Shown here: in pieces, positions 33,873 through 42,276 of the stretch
Layout of the letters: every line of letters begins with the position of its first letter
Position numbering within the stretch: the stretch's first letter is position 1
NCBI GenBank assembly: GCA_030463445.1
Contig: JAQGFW010000997.1
Coordinates: 1-46,890, forward strand
Length of the DNA: 46,890 nucleotides
Direction of reading: 5' to 3'
From: Euplotes aediculatus
Lineage: Eukaryota; Ciliophora; Spirotrichea; Euplotida; Euplotidae
Notes under the pieces: generated by a model
Database searches by the model: none
What the model was told of the DNA's origin: nothing
What the model saw: the letters and a program-made list of their open reading frames with translations, nothing else
Program-made: the position numbers and the translations under genes

Positions 33873-36800
33873 ATGAAAGTTCAGCCGAACCTTAGTCTAA
33901 ATCTGTCATTTGCTGATAGAAAAGTAAAAGTTATTGCCTCATGTTTCTTGCTTCTTTTATCTGGATTCCTTTTTCTGAAATGTAGCAAGATGAATGAAGT
34001 CTCGCTCAATAGTCGAAACTTCGAGGATGAAATACAACTGGCTCAAAATCTGGTATTTACGTTTGATAAAGACTTAGTTGGCGAGCGTGATTTAGAGAGC
34101 TGGGAAGCCGTAGAGTACGTAAAATTTGAGCCAGAGGTTTCGGGTAAATTTAAGTGGACTGCCAAAAACGAATTGATTTTTTCGCCTTCTGAAAGCTTTC
34201 GTTTTGCAACCGATTACAAGGCTACCTTGACCAACGAAATCACCAAAAAAGCCGATAAAAAATACTCGCTCGATGCCGAAAAAATCGAGTTTCATACGCC
34301 ATACCTCAAGCCCGAAAAAATCGAAAGTTATTGGGCAAAAGGACGTGATGGTAAATTAGTTCCAAAAGTAAAAGTTGGGTTCAATTATCCAGTCGTTAAA
34401 ACCGAGACCGAAAGTTTGTTGAAGGTAAATGTAGAAGACAAACCAACCGATTTTAGTTTGGGCAATACATCTGACGATAACGCCATCGAAATGACGCTTT
34501 CGGGCGTGAAAGAATCAAAAGATGACGAACCGCTCAAAACCGTTATCGAAAAAGGAATTAAAGTAAAAGGAAGCGGTAGCCAAAGCAAAGAGGCTGCCGA
34601 ACTCGAAGGCGTTTTGCCGACACCTTTTGTCGTCAGAATCACCGATGTTCAAACAGGTTTTGATGGTCGAGAAGGTTTCATAAAAATCAGTACGACTCAG
34701 CAATTAGCCAGCGATAAAGTGGTATCGGGTTTTAGTATCGAACCCAAAGTAGAGACCAAAACCGAGCTTACAAGCAATGGTTTTATCATCCGTGGGAACT
34801 TTAGCGATAACGAAACTTACTTATTGAAAATCAACGATTTGCGTGGAGTCGCAGGGGCAAAATTAGACGGTGAGTTTACCAAAGACCTATTCTTTGGCGA
34901 TATGCCTGCCCAAATCGAATTCTCGAATAAAAAAGGCAATTATTTATCTTCAAAAGGAGCGAGAAACATAGGTGTTCGTATCACGAATGTGCCAAAAATA
35001 CAGGTCAAAATCTCGAAGATTTATGAAAATAACCTTTTGGCATTTTTGCGTAATAATCGCTACGAAAACTACGAATATTATGACGAAGAAAGCAAGCCAA
35101 ATGGTTTTAATTATAGCGATGATTACAACGGTATTTACAGCGATATTCTTGTTGACAAAACCATCGAAACGGGTAATTTACCAAAATTACGTGGGGCTTC
35201 GTTGCTCAATTTGCCCTTGCCCGACCAAAAAAACCTGCGTGGGATTTACATGGTTGCTCTCAACTCTAAGGACGAATATTATCTCAACGCCAGCAAGTTG
35301 ATTTCGGTTTCGGATATTGGTTTAATGGCAAAATTTAGCAATGACGGCAACGAAATGTTGGTCTTTGCTAATTCGATTCTGACAACCGAGCCGCTTTCGG
35401 GAATCGAGATAAATCTTATCAGCAGCAATAACCAGACGGTTTACACCATCGAAACCGATGGCAAGGGTGTTGCCAAATTTGAGAATATCAAAGAAAAAGC
35501 ACCCAACTTCAAGGTGGCGATGATTACCGCCAAAACCGAAGACGATTTTAACTATATTTTACTCGAAGACACGCAGGTCGAGACCTCTCGTTTTGAGGTA
35601 GATGGAGCCAGAAGCAATGCCACTGGTTTTCAGGCGTTTATCTACGGCGATAGAGATATTTATCGCCCCGGCGAGACCGTTCATTTTAATACCGTTTTGC
35701 GTACCGACAAATGGGAATCGGCGAACGAGATTCCACTCAAAATCAGGATTTTGCAACCCAACGGAAAAGAACTTAAATCTTTCTTGAAAAATACTTCTTC
35801 GCAAGGTTCGGTCGAAATCAATCAACCAATCGACCGTGCTGCCGTTACGGGTACGTATCAGATTGAGGTTTTGAATGGAAACGATGTGTTAATTGCCTCA
35901 AAATCAATCAGTATTGAAGAGTTTATGCCCGACCGAATCAAGGTTGATGTCAAGGCCACAGATGCCTATCGTAGTGGCGAAACAATAGCGGTAAATGCCA
36001 CGGCTGTCAATTTGTTTGGGCCGCCAGCTTCAAATCGCAATTATGAAATGGATTTTAGCTTAAAACGTAAGGCGTTTGTGGCCAAAGGCTATGAGCGTTA
36101 TTCGTTTGATATTCAGAATGATACAAAGTTCAACAATGATTTAAGGCAAGGCTCAACCGATGATAACGGATTGGCAAAACAAGATTTTCAGATTCCGACA
36201 ACGTATGCCGATATGGGCGTTTTAGAGGGCAAAGTTTACGTTACGGTTTTCGATGAAACGGGGCGTCCAGTCAATCGCATGAAACGTTTTGATGTATTTA
36301 CGCAAGATACTTTTTATGGAATCGGTTTGGGGGATTATTACGTCGGAACGCACGTGCCGATGAGTATTGATTTGTTAGCCCTCTCGACCGATGGAAAACC
36401 TAAAAATGCCAAGGCCGAAGTTGAGATTTATCGAATTGATTATCAAACAGTTGTCGAAAAGACTGGCGATAATTTGCGGTATTCTTCAAAACGTTTAGAA
36501 CGATTGGTTCAGACCAAATCGGTGGATTTTTCGGGCGGAAAGTCAAATATTAGATTTATTCCTCAATTATCGGGCGAATACGAAATCCGAATCCGCCGAC
36601 CCGAAGCTACTTCTTATGCTTCGACTGGTTTTTATGCTTACGGATATGGTTATACGTCAAGCAGTTCGTTTGAAGTAAGCAACGAAGGAGAGGTCTTGAT
36701 GGAGTTTGACAAAGAAAAATACGAAGTAGGAGACGAAGCCAAAATTTTGATGAAAGCACCATTTGCGGGCAAGATTTTGGTTACGGTCGAAAGAAACAAA

Positions 36801-39326
36801 GTTTTACAGCATTTTTACGTTGAAACCGATAAAAAATCGGCTGAAATCGAATTGGATATTACTGATGATATGTTGCCGAATGCTTACGTAACGGCTACAT
36901 TGATTCGCAAAATGGACGGAACGGACATGCCACTGACTGTTGCTCATGGATTTGCCCCGATTAAAGTTGAGAAGGCTTCAAATCTGATTCCAGTCGAAAT
37001 CGTAGCGGTCGAAAAATCTCGTTCTAAGACCAAACAAAAAGTAAAAATTAAGGCTAAATCAAACGCCGAAGTAACGATTGCGGTGGTAGATGAAGGCATT
37101 TTGCAGCTCAAAAACTTCAAAACACCCGACATTTACAACCATTTTTATCAAAAACGTGCTTTAGAAGTCAGTAGCCACGATTTATACCACTTATTGTTTC
37201 CCGAATTATCGCTTTCGAGTAGCAGCAGTGTCGGTGGCGATGGCTACGATTTAGAAAAACGGATAAATCCGTTGAGTAACGGACGCAATAAATTGGTAGC
37301 GATTTGGAGCGGAACAATTGATACTGGCGTAGATGGCGATGCCGAATTTGAGTTTGATATTCCGCAGTTTTCGGGCGATTTACGCATCATGGCGGTTGCG
37401 TATAAAGACAACGCTTTTGGTTCGTCTTCTAAAAACATGAAAGTTGCCGACCCGATTGTAATTAGCACCGGAGCCCCAAGATTTATGAGTCCGATGGATG
37501 AAGTCGTCGTGCCAGTTACGATTACAAACACTACAAAAAATAGTACGACCGTAACGGCTTCGGTAGGATTGACGGGTGGAATCTCATTATTGAGCAATAA
37601 CAACCAGCAACTCACCGTTCCGGCCGAGAAAGAAGTACGTACATTCTTTACCGTTAAGGCTCCTTCGGTAATCGGCACTGGAAGTATGAAAGTAACGGTA
37701 AATGGCATGAGAGAGAAATTTACCGAAGAAATTGACTTAACGATTCGTCCGAGTACATCATTATTAAAAATGGCGGTTTCGGGCGAAGTTTTGGCGGGTC
37801 AGACTGGTTCGGTTAGTTTCATGAATGATTACATGGCGGGTACTGCAAGCGGAAATCTATTGGTGAGTAAATCGCCAATGGTACAATTTGCCAAAGAATT
37901 AGATTATCTTTTGGGCTATCCGCACGGATGCGTCGAGCAGACGGTTGCCAAAGCATTTCCGCAGCTTTATTTTGCTGATTTTGCTAAGAATTTATCCTCA
38001 ATCAAGAGTCGCAAATCGGGTGGTAGAGACCTCGACCCTAATTTTAATGTGCAAGAAGCTCTCCGAAAACTCGAATCAATGCAAACCTACAACGGCGGAA
38101 TGTCTTACTGGCAAGGTGGCACGACCGAAAGTTGGTGGGGAACGGCCTTTGCTACGCATTTTATGATGGAAGCTCGCAAAGCCGATTTTGAAATAAACGA
38201 AAACACAATCAACAAGGCTTTGGATTATTTGACCAACAAAACGGCATCGAATGACCTCACCGAAGACGAATATTTTTGGCAAGAATCTGGCTCGTGGGGA
38301 ACTCGCAAAGTTGCCAAACGAGAAATGATTTATTCGCTTTATACTTTAGCGTTGGCCGAGAGACCAAACCGTGCGGTTATGAATTATTACAAGGCAAATG
38401 CTACCTTGTTGTCGCTCGATGCTCGCTATATGTTGGCGGCGAGTTTCAAATTGGCAAATGACGAAAGTAGCTTTAAGGCAATGTTGCCGAATAATTATGT
38501 TATCGAAAATACTCAAAAACAAACGGGCGGAAGTTTTGCTTCTCCGATTCGTAATTTGGCGATTTCGCTTAATTCATTGATAGAATCAGAGCCAGATAAC
38601 TTGCAGATTCCGAAAATGGCGAGACAACTCTCGCAAGCCGTAAAAACGAGTCCGTATTTGAGTACGCAAGAGGCGGTTTTTGCTTTCTTATCTTTGGGTA
38701 AAATTGCTAAAAAAGCCAATCAATCCAATGTTACGGGTTCGATTGTAGCAGATAATAAATTTTTGGCAAGCTTTACGGGTCAAGATGTCAATTTGTCGAA
38801 TAATGTTATCAATAAAAATGTAAGTATTTCGGCAAAAGGCAAGGGTGCATTGTATTATTTTGCCCAACACGAAGGATTGAGTGCAACCGGCAAATACATC
38901 GAAGAAGACCAACAATTACGTGTTCGTCGTACGTTTTTAACCCGTACAGGTCAGCCGATTAGTGGTAGCTTAAAACAAAATCAATTAGTTGTTGTAAAAA
39001 TATCTTTGGCAAGTACCGATGGCTTACCGATTGAGAATGTGGTAGTTACAGATATGCTTCCAGCTGGTTTTGAGATTGAAAACCCACGACTCAATGAAGC
39101 CCGTGATATGCCTTGGATTACGAATCTCAGTACGCCAGAACATTTTGATATTCGAGATGATAGAATCAATTTCTACACCACCGCCAACGCACAAGAGAAG
39201 ACATTTTATTACTTAGTGAGGGTTATTACCAAAGGTAAATTCACGCTCGGACCAGTCTCTGCCGATGCCATGTATAATGGCGAAATGCGAAGTTATAGTG
39301 GTGGTGGGAGTGTGGTGGTGGAATAA
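33873..39326 (+). CDS. Alpha-2-macroglobulin-family lipoprotein with intact thioester motif
   Basis: This giant protein of 1817 residues has an N-terminal membrane-targeting segment and a likely lipobox (FLKC, Cys37), placing it in the envelope. The order fits bacterial A2Ms: several MG domains, MG2 (DIYRPGETVHFNTVLR at about 590), the bait-region neighbourhood, and a later A2M domain (LVAIWSGTIDTGVDGDAEF). The thioester motif GCVEQ has Cys1353, followed by the alpha-helical thioester domain (YNGGMSYWQGG, WWGTAFATHFM) and a C-terminal receptor-like domain. Bacterial A2Ms trap foreign proteases that enter the periplasm. In proteobacteria they usually sit beside pbpC; none is adjacent here. It is convergent with the CocE hydrolase gene across a shared terminator. 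Confidence 0.92.
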   Translation: MKVQPNLSLNLSFADRKVKVIASCFLLLLSGFLFLKCSKMNEVSLNSRNFEDEIQLAQNLVFTFDKDLVGERDLESWEAVEYVKFEPEVSGKFKWTAKNELIFSPSESFRFATDYKATLTNEITKKADKKYSLDAEKIEFHTPYLKPEKIESYWAKGRDGKLVPKVKVGFNYPVVKTETESLLKVNVEDKPTDFSLGNTSDDNAIEMTLSGVKESKDDEPLKTVIEKGIKVKGSGSQSKEAAELEGVLPTPFVVRITDVQTGFDGREGFIKISTTQQLASDKVVSGFSIEPKVETKTELTSNGFIIRGNFSDNETYLLKINDLRGVAGAKLDGEFTKDLFFGDMPAQIEFSNKKGNYLSSKGARNIGVRITNVPKIQVKISKIYENNLLAFLRNNRYENYEYYDEESKPNGFNYSDDYNGIYSDILVDKTIETGNLPKLRGASLLNLPLPDQKNLRGIYMVALNSKDEYYLNASKLISVSDIGLMAKFSNDGNEMLVFANSILTTEPLSGIEINLISSNNQTVYTIETDGKGVAKFENIKEKAPNFKVAMITAKTEDDFNYILLEDTQVETSRFEVDGARSNATGFQAFIYGDRDIYRPGETVHFNTVLRTDKWESANEIPLKIRILQPNGKELKSFLKNTSSQGSVEINQPIDRAAVTGTYQIEVLNGNDVLIASKSISIEEFMPDRIKVDVKATDAYRSGETIAVNATAVNLFGPPASNRNYEMDFSLKRKAFVAKGYERYSFDIQNDTKFNNDLRQGSTDDNGLAKQDFQIPTTYADMGVLEGKVYVTVFDETGRPVNRMKRFDVFTQDTFYGIGLGDYYVGTHVPMSIDLLALSTDGKPKNAKAEVEIYRIDYQTVVEKTGDNLRYSSKRLERLVQTKSVDFSGGKSNIRFIPQLSGEYEIRIRRPEATSYASTGFYAYGYGYTSSSSFEVSNEGEVLMEFDKEKYEVGDEAKILMKAPFAGKILVTVERNKVLQHFYVETDKKSAEIELDITDDMLPNAYVTATLIRKMDGTDMPLTVAHGFAPIKVEKASNLIPVEIVAVEKSRSKTKQKVKIKAKSNAEVTIAVVDEGILQLKNFKTPDIYNHFYQKRALEVSSHDLYHLLFPELSLSSSSSVGGDGYDLEKRINPLSNGRNKLVAIWSGTIDTGVDGDAEFEFDIPQFSGDLRIMAVAYKDNAFGSSSKNMKVADPIVISTGAPRFMSPMDEVVVPVTITNTTKNSTTVTASVGLTGGISLLSNNNQQLTVPAEKEVRTFFTVKAPSVIGTGSMKVTVNGMREKFTEEIDLTIRPSTSLLKMAVSGEVLAGQTGSVSFMNDYMAGTASGNLLVSKSPMVQFAKELDYLLGYPHGCVEQTVAKAFPQLYFADFAKNLSSIKSRKSGGRDLDPNFNVQEALRKLESMQTYNGGMSYWQGGTTESWWGTAFATHFMMEARKADFEINENTINKALDYLTNKTASNDLTEDEYFWQESGSWGTRKVAKREMIYSLYTLALAERPNRAVMNYYKANATLLSLDARYMLAASFKLANDESSFKAMLPNNYVIENTQKQTGGSFASPIRNLAISLNSLIESEPDNLQIPKMARQLSQAVKTSPYLSTQEAVFAFLSLGKIAKKANQSNVTGSIVADNKFLASFTGQDVNLSNNVINKNVSISAKGKGALYYFAQHEGLSATGKYIEEDQQLRVRRTFLTRTGQPISGSLKQNQLVVVKISLASTDGLPIENVVVTDMLPAGFEIENPRLNEARDMPWITNLSTPEHFDIRDDRINFYTTANAQEKTFYYLVRVITKGKFTLGPVSADAMYNGEMRSYSGGGSVVVE

Positions 39327-39330
39327 AACT

Positions 39331-39367
39331 GGGTTTGTGGCATACTTTTGAGGTATGCTACAAACCC
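39331..39367. terminator. Bidirectional hairpin terminator
   Basis: A 15-bp stem (39331-39345 with 39353-39367, one mismatch or wobble) lies between two convergent genes. Confidence 0.8.
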
Positions 39368-39376
39368 AATCTAAAA

Positions 39377-41233
39377 CTAATTCTCCAAAATCCGCACTTT
39401 CAACTGACTCGGATTTTTCTTTTCGTGGAAGACCTTGTGAGTAGCTTTGATAAAGTCTGACTCATTCGCCATAAAGATATTATCTACGTATTTCTGCGGA
39501 TTACGGTCAATAACAGGAAAAAACGTACTCTGAATCTGCACCATGATTCGGTGTCCTTTTTTGAAAGTATGCAGTACATCTTGCAGTTCAAAACTTACTT
39601 CTTCGACTTTATTTGGCTTAAATGGAACCGGATTTGAGAAATCTTTGCGGAAACGTCCACGCATAAATTCGCTACGCACCATCTGCTGATACCCTGCCAT
39701 TTTGATATGTTTTGCCGTAAAATCGTTGTTTTTGGTATCGTCGGGGTAAACATCAATCACTTTTACAATCAAATCGGCGTCGGTTCCAGTAGTGGCAAAT
39801 TTTAAATCGGCCATGATATTACCAGCAAGAGTGATGTCTTTGTCTAATACCTCGGTCTGGAAAGTCAAAACATCGGGTCGGCGGCTGGCATGACGTTGGT
39901 CATCAACCATGTATTCGCGTGGCATACCGATTGTGATGTAATCCGACGATGGGACAGGCTTATTTGGGTCGGAGATATACTCGCTAAACGATTTACTATT
40001 TTTGGGTTTATCGAATGATAATTTGCCGTTTTCGTGCAAATAGATTGTGCTTTCTTTGGCTTCTTTTGGTGGCCATTCACCAAAAGTCCGCCATTTGTTT
40101 TCGCCAGTCTGAAACATCGTCGCCTCTGCCAAATACCCATCTCCTTCGCCTTTGAGGTAATAATTAAAAAACCTTCGCTCGATATTTTCACGATAATAGA
40201 CACTCGTTTTTTGTCCGAAAGCCACATTTCCAAGGTTTTCGCCATCGCCTCTTGCCCAACCTCCATGTACCCAAGGCCCAACCACAAAAATATTCGTAAT
40301 ACCCTTGTTTTTCTCTTCTATGCTCTTATAAGTCTTAAAAGTACCGTATAAATCTTCGGCATCGTACCAGCCACCCGTTACCATTACAGCCAATTTAATG
40401 TTGTTATGGTGGTTCAGAATAGTTCTTGATTTCCAGAAATCATCATAGTTAGGGTGTTCGAGGTTGGCTTTCCAATAAGGGTCTTTACCGTGATGTTCGG
40501 TATATTTCAGCGAGTTTTTCAATGGTCCAAGATTCAGATAGAACTGATAGCCATCGGGTGTGCCATAATTAAAGGGTTTGTTGTATGATTGAGTGGGTTT
40601 GTTATCAGTTCGATTGGTAAATGACGGATAAAACCCAAAATTGTGAGGTAGCATGAATGCACCCAAATGGAAACTATCATCACGCCAGAAATCTGACATC
40701 GGTGCTTGCGGAGACGCCGCCACCAAAGCTGGGTGATTTGCCATTAATCCAGCCGAAACGTAAAATCCGGGGTAGCTAATTCCCCAAAGTCCTACTTTAC
40801 CGTTATTGTATGAAGTATTTTTCAAAACCCAATTAATTGTATCGTAAGTATCGGTAGATTCATCAATATCGCCTGCCTTTTTATTATCAATGTGCGGACG
40901 CATTTCTACAAAATCACCCTCCGACATCCAACGACCTCGAACATCTTGATAAACAAAAATATATCCATCTCGCATCAAAAGATTCGATGGTCCGAGTGCT
41001 TGGCGGTATTTGTCGGCTCCGTAAGGTGCTACCGAGTAGGGCGTTCGTTGCATCAAAACGGGGTATTTTTTCGATGAATCTTTCGGTGCATAGATTGAGG
41101 TAAAGAGTTTTACACCGTCTCGCATGGTTACGTAAACCTCTTTTTTAGTGTATTTTTCTTTGATGTAATCGGCATCGGTATTTTGAGCCAATGTTGATAT
41201 TGAAATAAATAAAAAGATGAGTAGTTTTTTCAT
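39377..41233 (-). CDS. Secreted CocE/NonD-family hydrolase (X-Pro peptidase/acylase type)
   Basis: The protein has 618 residues with a signal peptide (MKKLLIFLFISISTLAQ). An alpha/beta-hydrolase domain of the S15 type has the nucleophile Ser153 in GLWGISYPGFY, the oxyanion region YVYQDVRGRWMSEG-like (at about 94-106), Asp in TGGWYDAEDL and His in GPWVHGGWARGDGE. A C-terminal jelly-roll domain follows (from about 430, EVLDKDITLAGNIMADLKF). Members hydrolyse glutaryl-7-ACA, alpha-amino esters, cocaine-like esters or Xaa-Pro peptides; the substrate here is unknown. A TAATTTTG element at 41275-41268 (minus strand), 35 nt before the ATG, could be its -7 box. Confidence 0.9.
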   Translation of the reverse strand: MKKLLIFLFISISTLAQNTDADYIKEKYTKKEVYVTMRDGVKLFTSIYAPKDSSKKYPVLMQRTPYSVAPYGADKYRQALGPSNLLMRDGYIFVYQDVRGRWMSEGDFVEMRPHIDNKKAGDIDESTDTYDTINWVLKNTSYNNGKVGLWGISYPGFYVSAGLMANHPALVAASPQAPMSDFWRDDSFHLGAFMLPHNFGFYPSFTNRTDNKPTQSYNKPFNYGTPDGYQFYLNLGPLKNSLKYTEHHGKDPYWKANLEHPNYDDFWKSRTILNHHNNIKLAVMVTGGWYDAEDLYGTFKTYKSIEEKNKGITNIFVVGPWVHGGWARGDGENLGNVAFGQKTSVYYRENIERRFFNYYLKGEGDGYLAEATMFQTGENKWRTFGEWPPKEAKESTIYLHENGKLSFDKPKNSKSFSEYISDPNKPVPSSDYITIGMPREYMVDDQRHASRRPDVLTFQTEVLDKDITLAGNIMADLKFATTGTDADLIVKVIDVYPDDTKNNDFTAKHIKMAGYQQMVRSEFMRGRFRKDFSNPVPFKPNKVEEVSFELQDVLHTFKKGHRIMVQIQSTFFPVIDRNPQKYVDNIFMANESDFIKATHKVFHEKKNPSQLKVRILEN

Positions 41234-41295
41234 TTGAGCGTTTTTGATGAAAGAGGTTATTTTATGCCAAAATTAAAGAAATAATAATGTGAATT

Positions 41296-42234
41296 TTACC
41301 TAATCTCAATAATTTCTTTCTTATTATTTAGTAACATCTTTTGAGGAATTGCCGCCAAAACTTCATTTTTAAGGGTATCAATTAGCCCTTTTTTGATGTA
41401 GTGCCGATAGGTAACGATACTGACTTCGCGGACTGGAGCTGGATTTTTGAAATACCGAATCTGTTTTTGTTGTTTGGTATTGAAGTCTAAAACTGATAAT
41501 TCAGGCAAAATCGTAATTCCGCCCGAAGTATCAACCATTCGGCGGAGGGTCTCAATACTTCCGGCTTGGTATTCAAAATTGCGATTTTGTGAGGTCTGCT
41601 TGCGTAATTCGCAAATATTCAAAATCTGAGAACGAAAACAATGTCCCTCTTCAAGAAGCCAAAGGTGGTCGAGGTCGATGTCTTCCGATAAAATGTATTC
41701 TTTTTCGTATGCTTTTTCGTTTTCGGAGACAAATGCCACAAATTCTTCGTAAAACATCGGCTGCTCAATCAGTTGGTCATCATGAAGTGGCGTGACAACG
41801 ATACCGACATCGAGTAGGTCATTTTTTAGTCTCTGAATTAAATTTTCGGTCGTAAGTTCGGTTACTTTTAACTTGATTTCGGGATATTTCTTGATAAACG
41901 TATCAATAAATAGGGGTAGGAGATAAGGGGCAAGCGTCGGGATGATACCCAAACGAAGCTCACCGCTCGATGTACCTTTGTGGTTATCAACGATTTCTTT
42001 TATCTGAATGACATCTTTCAAGACAGTTCTTGCTTGTCGAATTACCTCAACGCCAATCTCGGTCGGTACAACTGGCTGCTTGCTTCGGTCTAATAGCTTC
42101 ACGCCTAATTCTTCTTCGAGTTTTTGAATCTGCATACTCAAAGTAGGCTGAGTTACAAAGCATTTCTCGGCAGCAGTTGCAAAGTGGCGATAGGTATCAA
42201 TCGCCACCAAGTATTCCATCTGGATGATTGTCAT
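41296..42234 (-). CDS. oxyR: Hydrogen-peroxide-sensing LysR regulator OxyR
   Basis: The 312-residue protein has an N-terminal LysR winged helix (FATAAEKCFVTQPTLSMQIQ) and a periplasmic-binding-like sensor domain. The two redox cysteines occur as Cys199 in EEGHCFRSQ and Cys208 in LNICEL, the same numbering as in E. coli OxyR, together with SIETLRRMV and GITILPEL. Peroxide forms the disulfide and activates transcription of catalase, peroxiredoxin and similar genes. None of the usual targets is adjacent; mutS2 lies upstream on the same strand but a terminator separates them. The start directly follows the terminator's T-tract, so its own promoter would have to overlap the terminator or lie in mutS2. 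Confidence 0.93.
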   Translation of the reverse strand: MTIIQMEYLVAIDTYRHFATAAEKCFVTQPTLSMQIQKLEEELGVKLLDRSKQPVVPTEIGVEVIRQARTVLKDVIQIKEIVDNHKGTSSGELRLGIIPTLAPYLLPLFIDTFIKKYPEIKLKVTELTTENLIQRLKNDLLDVGIVVTPLHDDQLIEQPMFYEEFVAFVSENEKAYEKEYILSEDIDLDHLWLLEEGHCFRSQILNICELRKQTSQNRNFEYQAGSIETLRRMVDTSGGITILPELSVLDFNTKQQKQIRYFKNPAPVREVSIVTYRHYIKKGLIDTLKNEVLAAIPQKMLLNNKKEIIEIR

Positions 42235-42246
42235 TATTATAAAAAT

Positions 42247-42269
42247 TACCTTCTGTATTACCGAAGGTA
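42247..42269 (-). terminator. Terminator between mutS2 and oxyR
   Basis: A 7-bp stem TACCTTC/GAAGGTA with a 9-nt loop is followed on the minus strand by ATTTTTATAAT. It begins 8 nt after the mutS2 stop codon. Confidence 0.65.
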
Positions 42270-42276
42270 TAAAAAA

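Noticed and set aside
37244-37708. Minus-strand 154-codon open frame
   Set aside because: Antisense to a conserved part of the alpha-2-macroglobulin gene; Val/Thr/Pro-rich shadow without a signal peptide or motifs.
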